A stretch of 64,000 nucleotides of DNA from Longispora sp040681875 (GCF_040681875.1 NZ_JBFAZP010000015.1:1-64000); one strand, 5' to 3'; counted from the stretch's first letter, positions 9,801-18,530 are shown. The notes: generated by a model from the sequence alone, not told the origin. A program made the numbers and translations.

Positions 9801-10916
9801 GTGAAGGTCGGAATCCCGCGCGAGGTCAAGAACCACGAGTACCGGGTGGCTATCACTCCCGCCGGTGTGCACGAGTTCGTCCGCAACGGGCACGAGGTGT
9901 ACATCGAGGCGGGCGCCGGGGCCGGCTCGTCGATCACGGACGCGGAGTACACGGGGGCGGGCGCCACGATCCTGCCCACCGCCGACGACGTGTGGGCGAC
10001 CGGTGACCTGATCCTCAAGGTCAAGGAGCCCATCGCCGAGGAGTACCACCGGATGCGCGAGGGGCAGGTCCTCTTCACGTACCTGCACCTGGCCGCCTCC
10101 AAGGAGTGCACCGACGCGCTGGTGACCCAGAAGGTCACCGGCATCGCCTACGAGACCGTCGAGCTGCCCGACGGCTCCCTGCCGCTGCTCGCCCCGATGT
10201 CCGAGGTCGCGGGCCGGCTCGCCCCGCAGGTCGGCGCGTACCACCTGATGCGTCCGGCCGGCGGCCGCGGCGTCCTGATGGGCGGCGTCCCCGGCGTGCA
10301 CGCGGCGAAGGTCGTCGTCATCGGCGCCGGCGTCTCCGGCAAGCACGCCGCGACGATCGCGCTGGGCATGCAGGCCGAGGTGTCCCTCCTCGACAAGAAC
10401 ATCGCGCGGCTGCGCCAGGCCGACGAGATCTACCGTGGTCACCTGCAGACGGTGGCGTCCAACGCGTTCGAGATCGAGAAGGCCGTGCTGGAGGCCGACC
10501 TGGTCATCGGCGCCGTGCTGGTGCCGGGCGCCAAGGCCCCGACCCTGATCTCCAACGAGCTGGTCAGCCGGATGAAGCCGGGCTCCGTGCTCGTCGACAT
10601 CTCCATCGACCAGGGCGGCTGCTTCGAGGACTCCCGGGCCACCACGCACGCCGACCCGGTCTACCGCGTGCACGACTCGGTCTTCTACTGCGTCGCCAAC
10701 ATGCCCGGCTCCGTGCCGCACACCTCCACCTACGCGCTGACCAACGTCACGCTGCCCTACGCGGTGGAGCTGGCCAACAAGGGCTGGAAGCAGGCGCTGC
10801 GCGACGACCGCGCCCTCGCGCTGGGCCTCAACACCCACGCCGGCCACGTCACCTACGGCCCGGTCGCCGAGGCCACCGGCATGAGCCTGCTCACCCTCGA
10901 GGACGCCCTGGCCTAA
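9801..10916 (+). CDS. ald: Alanine dehydrogenase
   Basis: Interconverts L-alanine and pyruvate plus ammonia with NAD, linking nitrogen and carbon metabolism. 371 residues, the normal family length. It starts VKVGIPREVKNHEYRVAITP, a signature of the AlaDH/PNT family. The substrate-site Lys and His are in LKVKEP and FTYLHLA. The NAD-binding loop reads VVVIGAGVSGKHAA, and the SIDQGGCFEDS stretch is the family's second signature. GTG at 9801 follows CAGG. A long hairpin ends the gene. Confidence 0.97.
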   Translation: MKVGIPREVKNHEYRVAITPAGVHEFVRNGHEVYIEAGAGAGSSITDAEYTGAGATILPTADDVWATGDLILKVKEPIAEEYHRMREGQVLFTYLHLAASKECTDALVTQKVTGIAYETVELPDGSLPLLAPMSEVAGRLAPQVGAYHLMRPAGGRGVLMGGVPGVHAAKVVVIGAGVSGKHAATIALGMQAEVSLLDKNIARLRQADEIYRGHLQTVASNAFEIEKAVLEADLVIGAVLVPGAKAPTLISNELVSRMKPGSVLVDISIDQGGCFEDSRATTHADPVYRVHDSVFYCVANMPGSVPHTSTYALTNVTLPYAVELANKGWKQALRDDRALALGLNTHAGHVTYGPVAEATGMSLLTLEDALA

Positions 10917-10953
10917 GAGCCGGATCGACACCCCCATCGGGGTACCGGCACCA

Positions 10954-11003
10954 CGCGCCCGGCCCGTCCACCTCGCTCCGGTGAGGCGGACGGGCCGGGC
11001 GCG
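10954..11003 (+). terminator. Hairpin terminator after ald
   Basis: A 16-pair G/C stem (10954-10969 with 10988-11003) contains a smaller inner CCTC/GAGG stem. Confidence 0.75.
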
Positions 11004-11055
11004 CGTCATCCCCACCCCGCCCGGCGAGCACGGCGTGCGGACGCGGCGGATGACG

Positions 11056-11061
11056 TACCCT
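11056..11061 (+). promoter_or_regulatory. Leaderless -10 box of xerD
   Basis: TACCCT, six bases, then the ATG at 11068. This supports starting XerD here rather than at upstream in-frame codons. Confidence 0.55.
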
Positions 11062-11067
11062 CGTCGC

Positions 11068-12006
11068 ATGATCGAACCGACACCGCCCGGGGCACTGTCC
11101 CGGGCGGTGTCCGGCTATCTGGACCACCTCACCGTCGAGCGCGCCCTGGCCGCCAACACCCTGTCCTCCTACCGGCGCGACCTCACCCGCTACACCGCCT
11201 ATCTGGACGCCGTCGGGGTCACCGACCTCGCCCAGGTCGCCGAGGCGCACATCACCGAGTTCCTGGCCCGGCTGCGCGAGGGTGACGCCGAGCACCCGAA
11301 GCTGTCGGCGTCGTCGGCCGCGCGGACTGTGAGCGCCGTGCGGGGCCTGCACCGGTTCGCCGTGCGCGACGGGCTGTCCGCCGTGGACCCGGCCCGCGAC
11401 GTCAAGCCGCCCGGTACCCCCCGCCGGCTGCCGAAGGCGCTCCCGGTCGGCGACGTCGAACGCCTCCTCGCGGCCGCCGGCGACGACACCCCGCGCGGCC
11501 TGCGCGACCGGGCGCTCCTCGAACTCCTCTACGGCACCGGCGCCCGGATCTCCGAGATCGTGGGCTCCTGCGTGGATGACGTGGATCTGACAGCCGGCGT
11601 CGCGACCCTGCACGGCAAGGGCGGCCGGACCCGCCTCGTCCCCGTCGGCGGGTACGCCCGCCGGGCCCTCGACGCCTACCTCGTCCGGGGTCGCCCGACC
11701 CTCGCGGCGGCCGGACGCGGAAATCCGACACTCTTCCTGAATGCCCGTGGGACTCCACTGTCGAGGCAGTCGGCGTGGACGATCCTGCGTAAGGCGGCGG
11801 AAAAAGCTGAAATCTCCTCCGATATCAGTCCACACACGCTCCGGCACTCCTACGCCACCCACCTGCTCGACGGCGGGGCCGATGTCCGGGTCGTCCAGGA
11901 ACTTCTCGGTCACGCCTCCGTGACCACCACACAGATCTACACTTTGGTCACCGTGGAGCGGCTCCGCGAGGTGTACGCCTCGGCGCATCCACGAGCACTC
12001 GCTTGA
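11068..12006 (+). CDS. xerD: Tyrosine recombinase XerD
   Basis: Chromosome dimer resolution recombinase, acting with XerC at dif during division. 312 residues. The N-terminal SAM-like domain begins SRAVSGYLDHLTVERALAAN. Catalytic residues are visible: Arg in GTGARISE, Lys in HGKGGRTR, H-x-x-R in HTLRHSYATH, His in LLGHASV and the nucleophile Tyr in TTQIYT. Its place upstream of parA-scpA-scpB is the normal actinobacterial order. The frame is open to 10981, but the terminator stem lies there, so the longer form is unlikely. Confidence 0.93.
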   Translation: MIEPTPPGALSRAVSGYLDHLTVERALAANTLSSYRRDLTRYTAYLDAVGVTDLAQVAEAHITEFLARLREGDAEHPKLSASSAARTVSAVRGLHRFAVRDGLSAVDPARDVKPPGTPRRLPKALPVGDVERLLAAAGDDTPRGLRDRALLELLYGTGARISEIVGSCVDDVDLTAGVATLHGKGGRTRLVPVGGYARRALDAYLVRGRPTLAAAGRGNPTLFLNARGTPLSRQSAWTILRKAAEKAEISSDISPHTLRHSYATHLLDGGADVRVVQELLGHASVTTTQIYTLVTVERLREVYASAHPRALA

Positions 12007-12150
12007 TCTGTCCAGTACCGTGTCCGGGGCACGCTCGGCGTACGACACGCCGGAGTGCGCAGGCATGGGCGCGTCGCAAGGGTGGGTTACAGTCGGGGCA
12101 GGTCCGCCCCGCTGCCCCGGCAGCGCCGATTTGGGGAAGGGCGTACGAGC

Positions 12151-13059
12151 ATGGCGAACGACAGCGACAACTGGGGCTCCCTCGGTGGTGACACCACCCT
12201 GGGCACGGAACTCGGCGCCGTCGACCCTGCCACTTTGCTGGACCGCCGCCCCATCCCGCAGCCCGACCCGCTCGACCGGCACGGCCCCGCCCGCATCATC
12301 GCGATGGCCAACCAGAAGGGCGGCGTGGGCAAGACGACCACGACGATCAACCTGGGCGCCGCCCTCGCCGAGTACGGGCGCAAGGTGCTCATGGTCGACT
12401 TCGACCCGCAGGGCGCCCTGTCCGTCGGCTTCGGCGTCAACCCGCACGACCTCGAACTGTCCGTCTACAACCTCCTCATGCAGGACGACGTCAGCATCGG
12501 CGACGTCACCTACAAGACGAACATCGACGGGCTGCACCTGCTGCCGGCCAACATCGACCTGTCGGCGGCCGAGATCCAGCTGGTCAACGAGGTCGCGCGC
12601 GAGATGACCCTCGCCCGGTTGTTACGCCCCGTGCTCAAGGAGTACGACTACATCCTGATCGACTGCCAGCCCTCCCTGGGCCTGCTCACGATCAACGCGC
12701 TGACGGCCGCGCACAGCGTCCTCGTACCCCTCGAGTGTGAGTTCTTCAGTCTTCGCGGGGTCGCCCTGCTGCTGGACACCGTGGACAAGGTCCGCGAGCG
12801 CCTCAACTTCGACCTGGAGCTCGAAGGCATCCTCGCGACCATGTACGACAGCCGCACCACGCACTGCCGGCAGGTCCTCCAGCGCGTGGTCGAGGCCTTC
12901 GGCGACAAGGTGTACCAGACGGTGATCACCAAGACCGTCAAGTTCCCCGAGTCGACCGTGGCCGGCGTGCCGATCACCGTGATCGACCCGGCGTCGGCGG
13001 GCGCGCGCAACTACCGCCAGCTCGCCCGCGAGGTCATCTCCGCCCAGACCGACCGCTAG
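12151..13059 (+). CDS. ParA-family ATPase
   Basis: 302 residues. A Walker-type partition ATPase, chromosomal in this setting, linked to the SMC/ScpAB genes downstream. After a polar N-terminus of about 45 residues the deviant Walker A reads NQKGGVGKTTTTINLGAAL, followed by VDFDPQGALS and the switch region IDCQPSLGLLT. ATG at 12151 follows GGGGAAGGG with good spacing; an earlier in-frame start at 12055 has none. This is the ParA paralogue fixed next to scpA in actinobacteria, not the oriC-proximal one, so a role with condensin loading is an inference. Confidence 0.9.
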   Translation: MANDSDNWGSLGGDTTLGTELGAVDPATLLDRRPIPQPDPLDRHGPARIIAMANQKGGVGKTTTTINLGAALAEYGRKVLMVDFDPQGALSVGFGVNPHDLELSVYNLLMQDDVSIGDVTYKTNIDGLHLLPANIDLSAAEIQLVNEVAREMTLARLLRPVLKEYDYILIDCQPSLGLLTINALTAAHSVLVPLECEFFSLRGVALLLDTVDKVRERLNFDLELEGILATMYDSRTTHCRQVLQRVVEAFGDKVYQTVITKTVKFPESTVAGVPITVIDPASAGARNYRQLAREVISAQTDR

Positions 13060-13128
13060 ACCCACCATCCGGGTACGCGCCGCCGGACGGGCGCCCGGCG
13101 CGCGGATCAGCGGGCGCGGCGGCTCGCA

Positions 13129-13134
13129 TAGGGT
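13129..13134 (+). promoter_or_regulatory. Leaderless -10 box of the YciI-like gene
   Basis: TAGGGT, six bases, then the ATG at 13141. Confidence 0.55.
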
Positions 13135-13140
13135 TGGGGC

Positions 13141-13437
13141 ATGTTCGTGGTGTCCCTGACGTACCTGGTGCCGCTGGAGCGGGTCGACGCGCTGCTCGCC
13201 GAGCACGTGGCCTGGCTCGACCGGCACTACGGGGCGGGCGTGTTCCTCGCCTCCGGCCGCAAGGAACCCCGCACCGGCGGCGTGATCCTGGCGGTGGCCG
13301 GATCGCGGGCCGAGGTCGAGGAGATCGTGGCGGCGGACCCGTTCGCCGTGCACGGGATCGCCCGGCACGAGGTCACCGAGGTCCTGGTGACCAGAGCGGC
13401 CCCCGAACTGGCTTCCGCGCTAATCACTCCCGCCTGA
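13141..13437 (+). CDS. YciI-like protein
   Basis: 98 residues of the YciI/dimeric alpha-beta barrel family. Landmarks are the N-terminal FVVSLTYLVPLERVDALLAEHVAWLDRHY with the conserved His, and the ASGRKEPRTGGVILA turn. Members are usually small cytoplasmic enzymes or binding proteins of unknown substrate. It stands between parA and a Nudix gene with its own leaderless promoter. Confidence 0.85.
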   Translation: MFVVSLTYLVPLERVDALLAEHVAWLDRHYGAGVFLASGRKEPRTGGVILAVAGSRAEVEEIVAADPFAVHGIARHEVTEVLVTRAAPELASALITPA

Positions 13438-13492
13438 GCGCCGACGAGGGCGCGCGTACCCGTCGACGGTGTTGGAACTGGGGGTTTGTCGC

Positions 13493-14023
13493 ATGGAATG
13501 GGTCGTGCACAGCGAGGGCACCGTCTACGAGAACCCGTGGCTGACGGTCAACCTCGCCGACGTGGAGCTGCCCGACGGCCGGCACCTCGACCACTACCTG
13601 CTCCGGCAGCGGCCGATCGGGGCGACGGCGATCCTCGACGACCGCGACCGGGTACTCATGATCTTCCGGCACCGGTTCATCACCGGCACCTGGGGCTGGG
13701 AGCTGCCCGCCGGGGTCGCCGAGGCCGGGGAGGAACCGGTGGACACCGCCGCCCGGGAGGCCGAGGAGGAGACCGGCTGGCGGCCCGTGGACCTGCGGCC
13801 GCTGCTGTCCGTGACCATCGGCGCCGGGCTGACGGACTGCGTGCACCACCTGTTCTGGACCGACCGGGCCACCCGGGTCGGCGAGCCGGTCGACCCGCAC
13901 GAGGCCTCGAAGATCGAGTGGATCGCGCTCGGGGACGTGCCGGACCTGCTGGCGGCGGGGGAGCTGCACGAGGCGAGCACCGTGGCGGGGTTGCTGCGGC
14001 TGGCGGCGCTGCGGGCGGGCTGA
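13493..14023 (+). CDS. Nudix hydrolase
   Basis: 176 residues from the ATG at 13493. The Nudix box is clear: ELPAGVAEAGEEPVDTAA then REAEEETGW. The lead-in HYLLRQRPIGATAILDDRDRVLMIFRHRF resembles ADP-ribose or nucleoside-diphosphate-sugar hydrolases. A TTG at 13469 in frame would add eight residues and lacks a ribosome site. The substrate cannot be told from sequence. Confidence 0.87.
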   Translation: MEWVVHSEGTVYENPWLTVNLADVELPDGRHLDHYLLRQRPIGATAILDDRDRVLMIFRHRFITGTWGWELPAGVAEAGEEPVDTAAREAEEETGWRPVDLRPLLSVTIGAGLTDCVHHLFWTDRATRVGEPVDPHEASKIEWIALGDVPDLLAAGELHEASTVAGLLRLAALRAG

Positions 14024-14195
14024 CGCCGGGCGGTCGGGCCGGGCGACGGGTGCGCGCGGGACCGGACCGCGCGACGCTCACCGGTGGCATGCCCGGCCCC
14101 CGTGCCCACAGGGGCGGGTGCCGGTGACGGCGGGTGGTCGGCGTACCCGTGAAGGGGATGGTTTTGATCCGGTCTGTCCCGCCCGAACGCTCAGG

Positions 14196-14201
14196 TAGTA
14201 T
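14196..14201 (+). promoter_or_regulatory. Leaderless -10 box of scpA
   Basis: TAGTAT, six bases, then the GTG at 14208. No Shine-Dalgarno sequence fits that GTG, which favours a leaderless transcript. Confidence 0.6.
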
Positions 14202-14207
14202 CTTGCG

Positions 14208-15740
14208 GTGACCGTGACCGAGCAAGCTACCGCGCCTGACGCGGGCTTCCAGGTCAAGCTCACCAACTTCGAGGGCCCGTTCGACCTGCTGCTCCAGCTG
14301 ATCGGCAAGCACAAGCTGGACGTCACCGAGGTCGCGTTGCACACCGTGACGGACGACTTCATCGCCTATATCCGTGCGATGGGTGACAAATGGGACCTGG
14401 ATGAGGCCAGTGACTTCCTCCTGATCGCCGCCACCCTCCTCGACCTCAAGTGCGCCCGGCTGCTGCCCGCCGCCGAGGTCGAGGACGAGGAGGACCTGGC
14501 GCTGCTGGAGGCCCGGGACCTGCTGTTCGCCCGGCTCCTGCAGTACCGCGCGTTCAAGCAGGCCGCCGCGCACATCGCCGGGCTGATCGTCGGCGGGGAC
14601 AAGCGGTTCGCCCGCTCGGTGGGCCTGGAGGAGCGGTACGCGCAGGCCCTGCCCGAACTCATCCTCGGCATCACCCCGGAACGGTTCGCCCGCCTCGCCG
14701 CCCGGGCCATGACCCCCAAGATCCCGCCCACGGTGTCGATCACGCACGTGCACAACGTCAAGGTCAGCGTCCGCGAGCACGCCGCCTGGATCCGCGACCA
14801 CCTGATGCGGGTCGGGACCGCCAGCTTCCGGGTGCTGACCGCCGACTGCGAGAGCACCCTCGAGGTGGTGGCGCGGTTCCTGGCGCTGCTGGAGCTGTAC
14901 CGGGAGAACCTGATCGGCTTCGACCAGGTCCAGGCGCTCGGCGAACTCAACGTGCGGTGGATCGCCGGGCAGGACGTCGCGGAGATCGACGTGGAGGAGT
15001 ACGAGGGCGCCGTCGAGGAGGACGAGGCACCCCGGGGGCGGAAGAAGAAGTTCGTGCGCCGGATGCCGGGCGAGTCGACCCTGCCGGGCGTGGACCTCGC
15101 CGCCCCGGAGGACGGGTCGGACCCGGACGACGAAGACTCCGACCTCGACGACGAGCCGTCCGAAGAACCACTCGACGGGTACGCGCCGGATGCGGCCGAC
15201 GATGACCTGGACGACTGGGACGCTCCGATCGGCCACTCCTCCGAGGCGGGTGCCGGTGGGGGACCCGTTGCGGCCGGGGTGCACGACGACGAACCTCGCC
15301 ACGGCTACGACGGGGAACCCTCGGTCGACTTCGACGGCGGCGGAGTGCGCCAGGAACTTGTGGTTCCCTCCTCGACCACGACGGTTGACGGCGGATTCGG
15401 CCAGGTGTCCGCGACCGATCTCACTGCGGCGGCGGAAGGCATCGAAGTTCCCCGTGGCTACCCGGACGCTCCGATCGGGCTTCCCTCCGAGGCGGGTGCC
15501 GGTGGGGAACCAGAAGCCACAGGGGCACAGGCGGAAGTCGCTCGGCCTGATGACGACGCCTTGAGGGGATCCGTCCTCGGGGCGGGCGTCGAGGTGGTTG
15601 ACGGCGGTGCTTCCGACGCGGAGGCGGGCGCTGCGGCTGTCGAGGGCGACGTGGTGCCGCCGCGGGCTGCCGCCGGTAGCCGGTGGGAGTCGGCGATTTT
15701 CGGGGACCGGACGAGGAGTGCGCGTGACGACGCCAGCTGA
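14208..15740 (+). CDS. scpA: Segregation and condensation protein A (kleisin), with a long acidic tail
   Basis: Kleisin subunit that bridges the SMC dimer and binds ScpB, helping chromosome folding and segregation. 510 residues, about twice the usual 250-290. The kleisin part is residues 1-290 and opens VKLTNFEGPFDLLLQLIGKHKLDVTEVAL, with a C-terminal winged helix ending near VRWIAGQDVAEIDVEEYEGAVEEDEAPRG. The extra 220 residues are Asp/Glu/Gly/Ala-rich, probably disordered, and hold a duplicated 14-residue segment (DAPIG..SEAGAGG) encoded by two 43-base DNA repeats. It overlaps scpB by 17 bases. Confidence 0.92.
   Translation: MTVTEQATAPDAGFQVKLTNFEGPFDLLLQLIGKHKLDVTEVALHTVTDDFIAYIRAMGDKWDLDEASDFLLIAATLLDLKCARLLPAAEVEDEEDLALLEARDLLFARLLQYRAFKQAAAHIAGLIVGGDKRFARSVGLEERYAQALPELILGITPERFARLAARAMTPKIPPTVSITHVHNVKVSVREHAAWIRDHLMRVGTASFRVLTADCESTLEVVARFLALLELYRENLIGFDQVQALGELNVRWIAGQDVAEIDVEEYEGAVEEDEAPRGRKKKFVRRMPGESTLPGVDLAAPEDGSDPDDEDSDLDDEPSEEPLDGYAPDAADDDLDDWDAPIGHSSEAGAGGGPVAAGVHDDEPRHGYDGEPSVDFDGGGVRQELVVPSSTTTVDGGFGQVSATDLTAAAEGIEVPRGYPDAPIGLPSEAGAGGEPEATGAQAEVARPDDDALRGSVLGAGVEVVDGGASDAEAGAAAVEGDVVPPRAAAGSRWESAIFGDRTRSARDDAS
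15219..15261 (+). repeat. 43-base direct repeat in scpA, copy 1
   Basis: Nearly identical to 15465-15507. Both encode the same reading phase (DAPIG, then SEAGAGG). The repeat accounts for part of the long ScpA tail. Confidence 0.7.
15465..15507 (+). repeat. 43-base direct repeat in scpA, copy 2
   Basis: Second copy, 246 bases after the first. The bases after it are open in other frames too and lack the codon pattern of the kleisin part, as expected for inserted repeat DNA. Confidence 0.7.
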
Positions 15741-16560
15741 GCGCGAGTTCGCCGAGGGCGTGGCCGCCTGGACGCCGCCGTGGGCGCGCGAGCCGGAGCC
15801 CGAGGCGCCGGAGGACACCTCGCAGGACGGGGCGCCCGAGGGCGCCCACCCGACGACCGGGGCCGACGGGGCTGAACAGCCTGGCACCCGGGTCGAGCCT
15901 GCGGACGCCGGGCCGGGCTTTGAGCCGGATGCCGGGGACCTGGACGGGCTGGACGACGGACCCGAGGGGGCGTCGGTCACCGAGGCGGATCCCGAGTTCA
16001 CCACCCTCGACCCCGTCGAGCTGCGGCCCGCGCTGGAGGCCATCCTCCTCGTGATCGACGAGCCGGTCGCGGAGATCGTCCTCGCCCAGGTACTGGAGCA
16101 GCCCACCCAGCTGATCACCGACACCCTGGTCGAGCTCGCGGCCTCCTACGCGGCCGAGCGGCGCGGTTTCGAACTGCGCCGGGCGGCCGGTGGCTGGCGG
16201 CTGTACACCCGGGCGGACTTCGCGCCGTACGTGGAGAAGTTCGTGCTCGACGGGCAGCAGACGAAGCTGACCCAGGCCGCGTTGGAGACCCTCGCGGTGG
16301 TCGCCTACAAGCAACCGGTGACCCGGGGGCGGATCTCCGCCATCCGTGGTGTGAACTGTGACGGGGTGTTGCGCACCCTGTTGACCCGGGGACTGGTCGA
16401 GGAGTGCGGCAGCGAACCGGACTCCGGCGCGTACCTGTACCGCACGACCACCCTGTTCCTCGAGAAGCTCGGCATCAACTCCCCGGAGGACCTGCCGTCC
16501 CTCGCCCCTTACCTGCCCGACGACATAGAAGCTTTGGCGGATGCCCATGACCAGTCCTAA
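15724..16560 (+). CDS. scpB: Segregation and condensation protein B
   Basis: Winged-helix partner of ScpA in the SMC complex. 278 residues. The first 85 or so are acidic and Pro/Gly-rich, hence probably disordered, and longer than in most ScpB proteins. The conserved part runs from ELRPALEAILLVIDEPV to the C-terminus and includes QAALETLAVVAYKQPVTRGRISAIRGV, a family hallmark, and ELGIN-like EKLGINSPEDLPSLAPYLP. I start at GTG 15724, with GAGGAG five bases upstream; the upstream frame overlaps scpA and is not convincing. Overlaps rluB at the 3' end. Confidence 0.92.
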   Translation: MTTPAEREFAEGVAAWTPPWAREPEPEAPEDTSQDGAPEGAHPTTGADGAEQPGTRVEPADAGPGFEPDAGDLDGLDDGPEGASVTEADPEFTTLDPVELRPALEAILLVIDEPVAEIVLAQVLEQPTQLITDTLVELAASYAAERRGFELRRAAGGWRLYTRADFAPYVEKFVLDGQQTKLTQAALETLAVVAYKQPVTRGRISAIRGVNCDGVLRTLLTRGLVEECGSEPDSGAYLYRTTTLFLEKLGINSPEDLPSLAPYLPDDIEALADAHDQS

Positions 16561-17659
16561 CCCCCGACGCAACACGGCCGGCAACGCCTCGACCCCCGGT
16601 AAGTCCGTGACCCCGCGCAAGGCCGCGACCGGCCGGGCCGGCACCGCGAAGCCGGCGGCCGGCAAGACCGGAGCCGCGGCGGGCAAGGCCGGCACCGGCA
16701 AGCCTGCCGCCGGCAAGCCCGCGGCCGGCAAGGCCGGTGCGGGGAAGGCCGCTGGCAAGGCCGCGGGCAAGACCGCCGCGAAGCCCCGGGGCCGCCGCGA
16801 GGAGCCGGGCGCGGTCAGCCGCGACGGCGTCTCCCAGCGCGACGCGATCAGCGCCCTCGGTCGGATCGGCGGCCCGGACACCCGGGCCGGGCGGGGCAAC
16901 TCGGCGGGCCGGGCCAAGACGCCGATCGCGGACATGTCCGGGGCCGAGCGGCTCCAGAAGGTCCTCGCGGCGTCCGGGATCGGTTCGCGGCGCGACTGCG
17001 AGAACCTGATCTCCGAGGGTCGGGTCATGCTGAACGGCGAGGTCGCCAAGCTGGGCGACAAGGCCGACCCGGAGACCGCCGAGATCTACGTCGACGGCGA
17101 GCGCCTGGTCACCGACACCCGCCTGGTGTACCTGGCGATGAACAAGCCGCTCGGCGTGATGTCGACGATGAGCGACGAGAAGGGCCGGATCTCCCTCGCG
17201 GAGTACGTGGGCCGGTTCGCGCAGCGGGTCTACCACGTGGGCCGGCTCGACGCGGAGACCGAGGGCCTGCTGCTGCTCACCAACGACGGCGACCTGGCGC
17301 ACAAGCTGACGCACCCGTCGTTCGAGGTGTCCAAGACGTACCTGGCGGAGGTCGCCGGTTCGATCCCGCAGGGCTTCAAGAAGCGGATCATGACCGGGAT
17401 CGAACTGGAGGACGGCTTCGCGAAGGCCGACTCGTTCAAGGTCGTCACCAGCGCGGGTGGCCGGACCCTGGTGGAGCTGAGCCTGCACGAGGGGCGCAAG
17501 CACATCGTCCGGCGGCTGCTGGGCGAGATGGGGCACGAGGTGTTCCGGCTGGTGCGGGTCTCGATCGGTCCGATCCATCTCGGGGACACCAAGTCCGGGC
17601 GGATCCGCAAGCTCGGTCAGCCGGAGATCGCCGCGCTATTCAAGGCCGTGGAGCAGTAG
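16541..17659 (+). CDS. rluB: 23S rRNA pseudouridine synthase, RluB type
   Basis: 372 residues. Isomerises a uridine in 23S rRNA (position 2605 in E. coli numbering is the RluB target). The first 100 residues are a Lys/Ala/Gly repeat tail (AAGKAG-like units), typical of actinobacterial members and likely to touch rRNA. An S4 domain follows (RLQKVLAASGIGSRRDCENLI). The catalytic Asp lies in VGRLDAETEGLLLLTNDG. The ATG at 16547 is an equally good start. It overlaps the scpB end, so scpA-scpB-rluB is one operon; its 3' end overlaps a convergent gene by 24 bases. Confidence 0.92.
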   Translation: MPMTSPNPRRNTAGNASTPGKSVTPRKAATGRAGTAKPAAGKTGAAAGKAGTGKPAAGKPAAGKAGAGKAAGKAAGKTAAKPRGRREEPGAVSRDGVSQRDAISALGRIGGPDTRAGRGNSAGRAKTPIADMSGAERLQKVLAASGIGSRRDCENLISEGRVMLNGEVAKLGDKADPETAEIYVDGERLVTDTRLVYLAMNKPLGVMSTMSDEKGRISLAEYVGRFAQRVYHVGRLDAETEGLLLLTNDGDLAHKLTHPSFEVSKTYLAEVAGSIPQGFKKRIMTGIELEDGFAKADSFKVVTSAGGRTLVELSLHEGRKHIVRRLLGEMGHEVFRLVRVSIGPIHLGDTKSGRIRKLGQPEIAALFKAVEQ

Positions 17660-18511
17660 CTGTCGGGTGACGTCGCCACAGGTGGCGGCGCCGTAGTCCT
17701 GACCGAGTTCCCCCGGGTACCAGGTCAGGACCGACAGGGCCCAGTGTCCCCAGGTGGCCAGGCAGTTGACGTGCCAGAGGTCCTCTGACTCCTGGAGCGT
17801 CCAGCCGTTCTTGACGGCCACCGGGGTCCCGGCCGGCAACGCGGCGGGGATGCCGAACGCGTTGGAGGGGTCGACGGCGCGCATCTCGTCGACGAGCTTC
17901 GCGGTACCCGTCGAGGTCTTGGCCCTGTCGAGCACGCACTGCAGCATGGTGACCGCGTCGCCGGCCGTGATCTGGGTGTAGGACCACCACTCGGGGGACA
18001 CGGCGGTGCCGGTCAGCCCGCACTCGCCGATCAGGCGCTCGATGACCGCGTCGCCGCCCCGCGCCGCCCACAGCGTCTCGGCCGCGTCGTCGTCGCTGTA
18101 CCGGATCATGGCGCCGATCTCGGCCCACTCCTCGTCGGTGAGCGCGCGGCCCTCGGCCTCGGCCCCGGCGATGTAGTCCGCCCCGATCCAGACCTTGACC
18201 ATGGATTCGGTGTTGTTGGTCTCGGTGACGCTGTTCGCCGAGCCCCGGCGCTTGCCGGTGTCCAGGTCGAGCAGGGTCCAGGAGTTCCAGCCCTCGCGGT
18301 CCACGACGACGCCGGCACTGTCCGGGGCCGGCGCGGTGCTCCCCGGGCGGGGGACGGCGGCCGGTGCCCCGGTGCCCCCGGCCTGCGCGGGCGGCTCGAC
18401 CCCGTCGGAGGCGGGCAGCAGCGCGAGCGTCACCAGGGTGACGACCGCGAGGATCCCGGCGACGAGGCCCGTGCGCCGCGTCGTGACCGCCCAGGATGGG
18501 GAAAGGGGCAT
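17636..18511 (-). CDS. Exported serine hydrolase of the penicillin-recognising (class A beta-lactamase-like) fold
   Basis: 291 residues. An N-terminal hydrophobic segment (about 14-34) is followed by an Ala/Pro/Gly linker. The catalytic SxxK is S103-M-V-K106, the second motif is YSDDDA (S-D-D in place of S-D-N), and VKNGW takes the place of the KTG box. These three changes are common in actinobacterial D,D-peptidase-like or DUF-type serine hydrolases rather than true beta-lactamases. It may act on peptidoglycan or be a lipid-free surface enzyme; antibiotic resistance is possible but not indicated. Convergent with rluB, with a 24-base overlap. Confidence 0.8.
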   Translation of the reverse strand: MPLSPSWAVTTRRTGLVAGILAVVTLVTLALLPASDGVEPPAQAGGTGAPAAVPRPGSTAPAPDSAGVVVDREGWNSWTLLDLDTGKRRGSANSVTETNNTESMVKVWIGADYIAGAEAEGRALTDEEWAEIGAMIRYSDDDAAETLWAARGGDAVIERLIGECGLTGTAVSPEWWSYTQITAGDAVTMLQCVLDRAKTSTGTAKLVDEMRAVDPSNAFGIPAALPAGTPVAVKNGWTLQESEDLWHVNCLATWGHWALSVLTWYPGELGQDYGAATCGDVTRQLLLHGLE

Positions 18512-18515
18512 ATCA

Positions 18516-18530
18516 TGAGAATGACTCTTA
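18516..18530. promoter_or_regulatory. Zur-box-like sequence
   Basis: TGAGAATGACTCTTA matches the Streptomyces Zur consensus TGAAAATGATTTTCA at 11 of 15 positions. It lies five bases upstream of the ATG of the serine hydrolase (minus strand). The palindrome is imperfect, so this is a candidate only. Confidence 0.3.

Noticed and set aside
12151..13059. Origin-proximal parAB locus
   Set aside because: No parB, parS-like 16-base palindromes, dnaA or gidB nearby. This ParA belongs to the scpAB neighbourhood.
13680..16124. 814-codon minus-strand frame opposite scpA
   Set aside because: It is open only because of G/C-rich third positions. The scpA/scpB products are clear. The repeated peptide pattern it shows comes from the 43-base DNA repeats.
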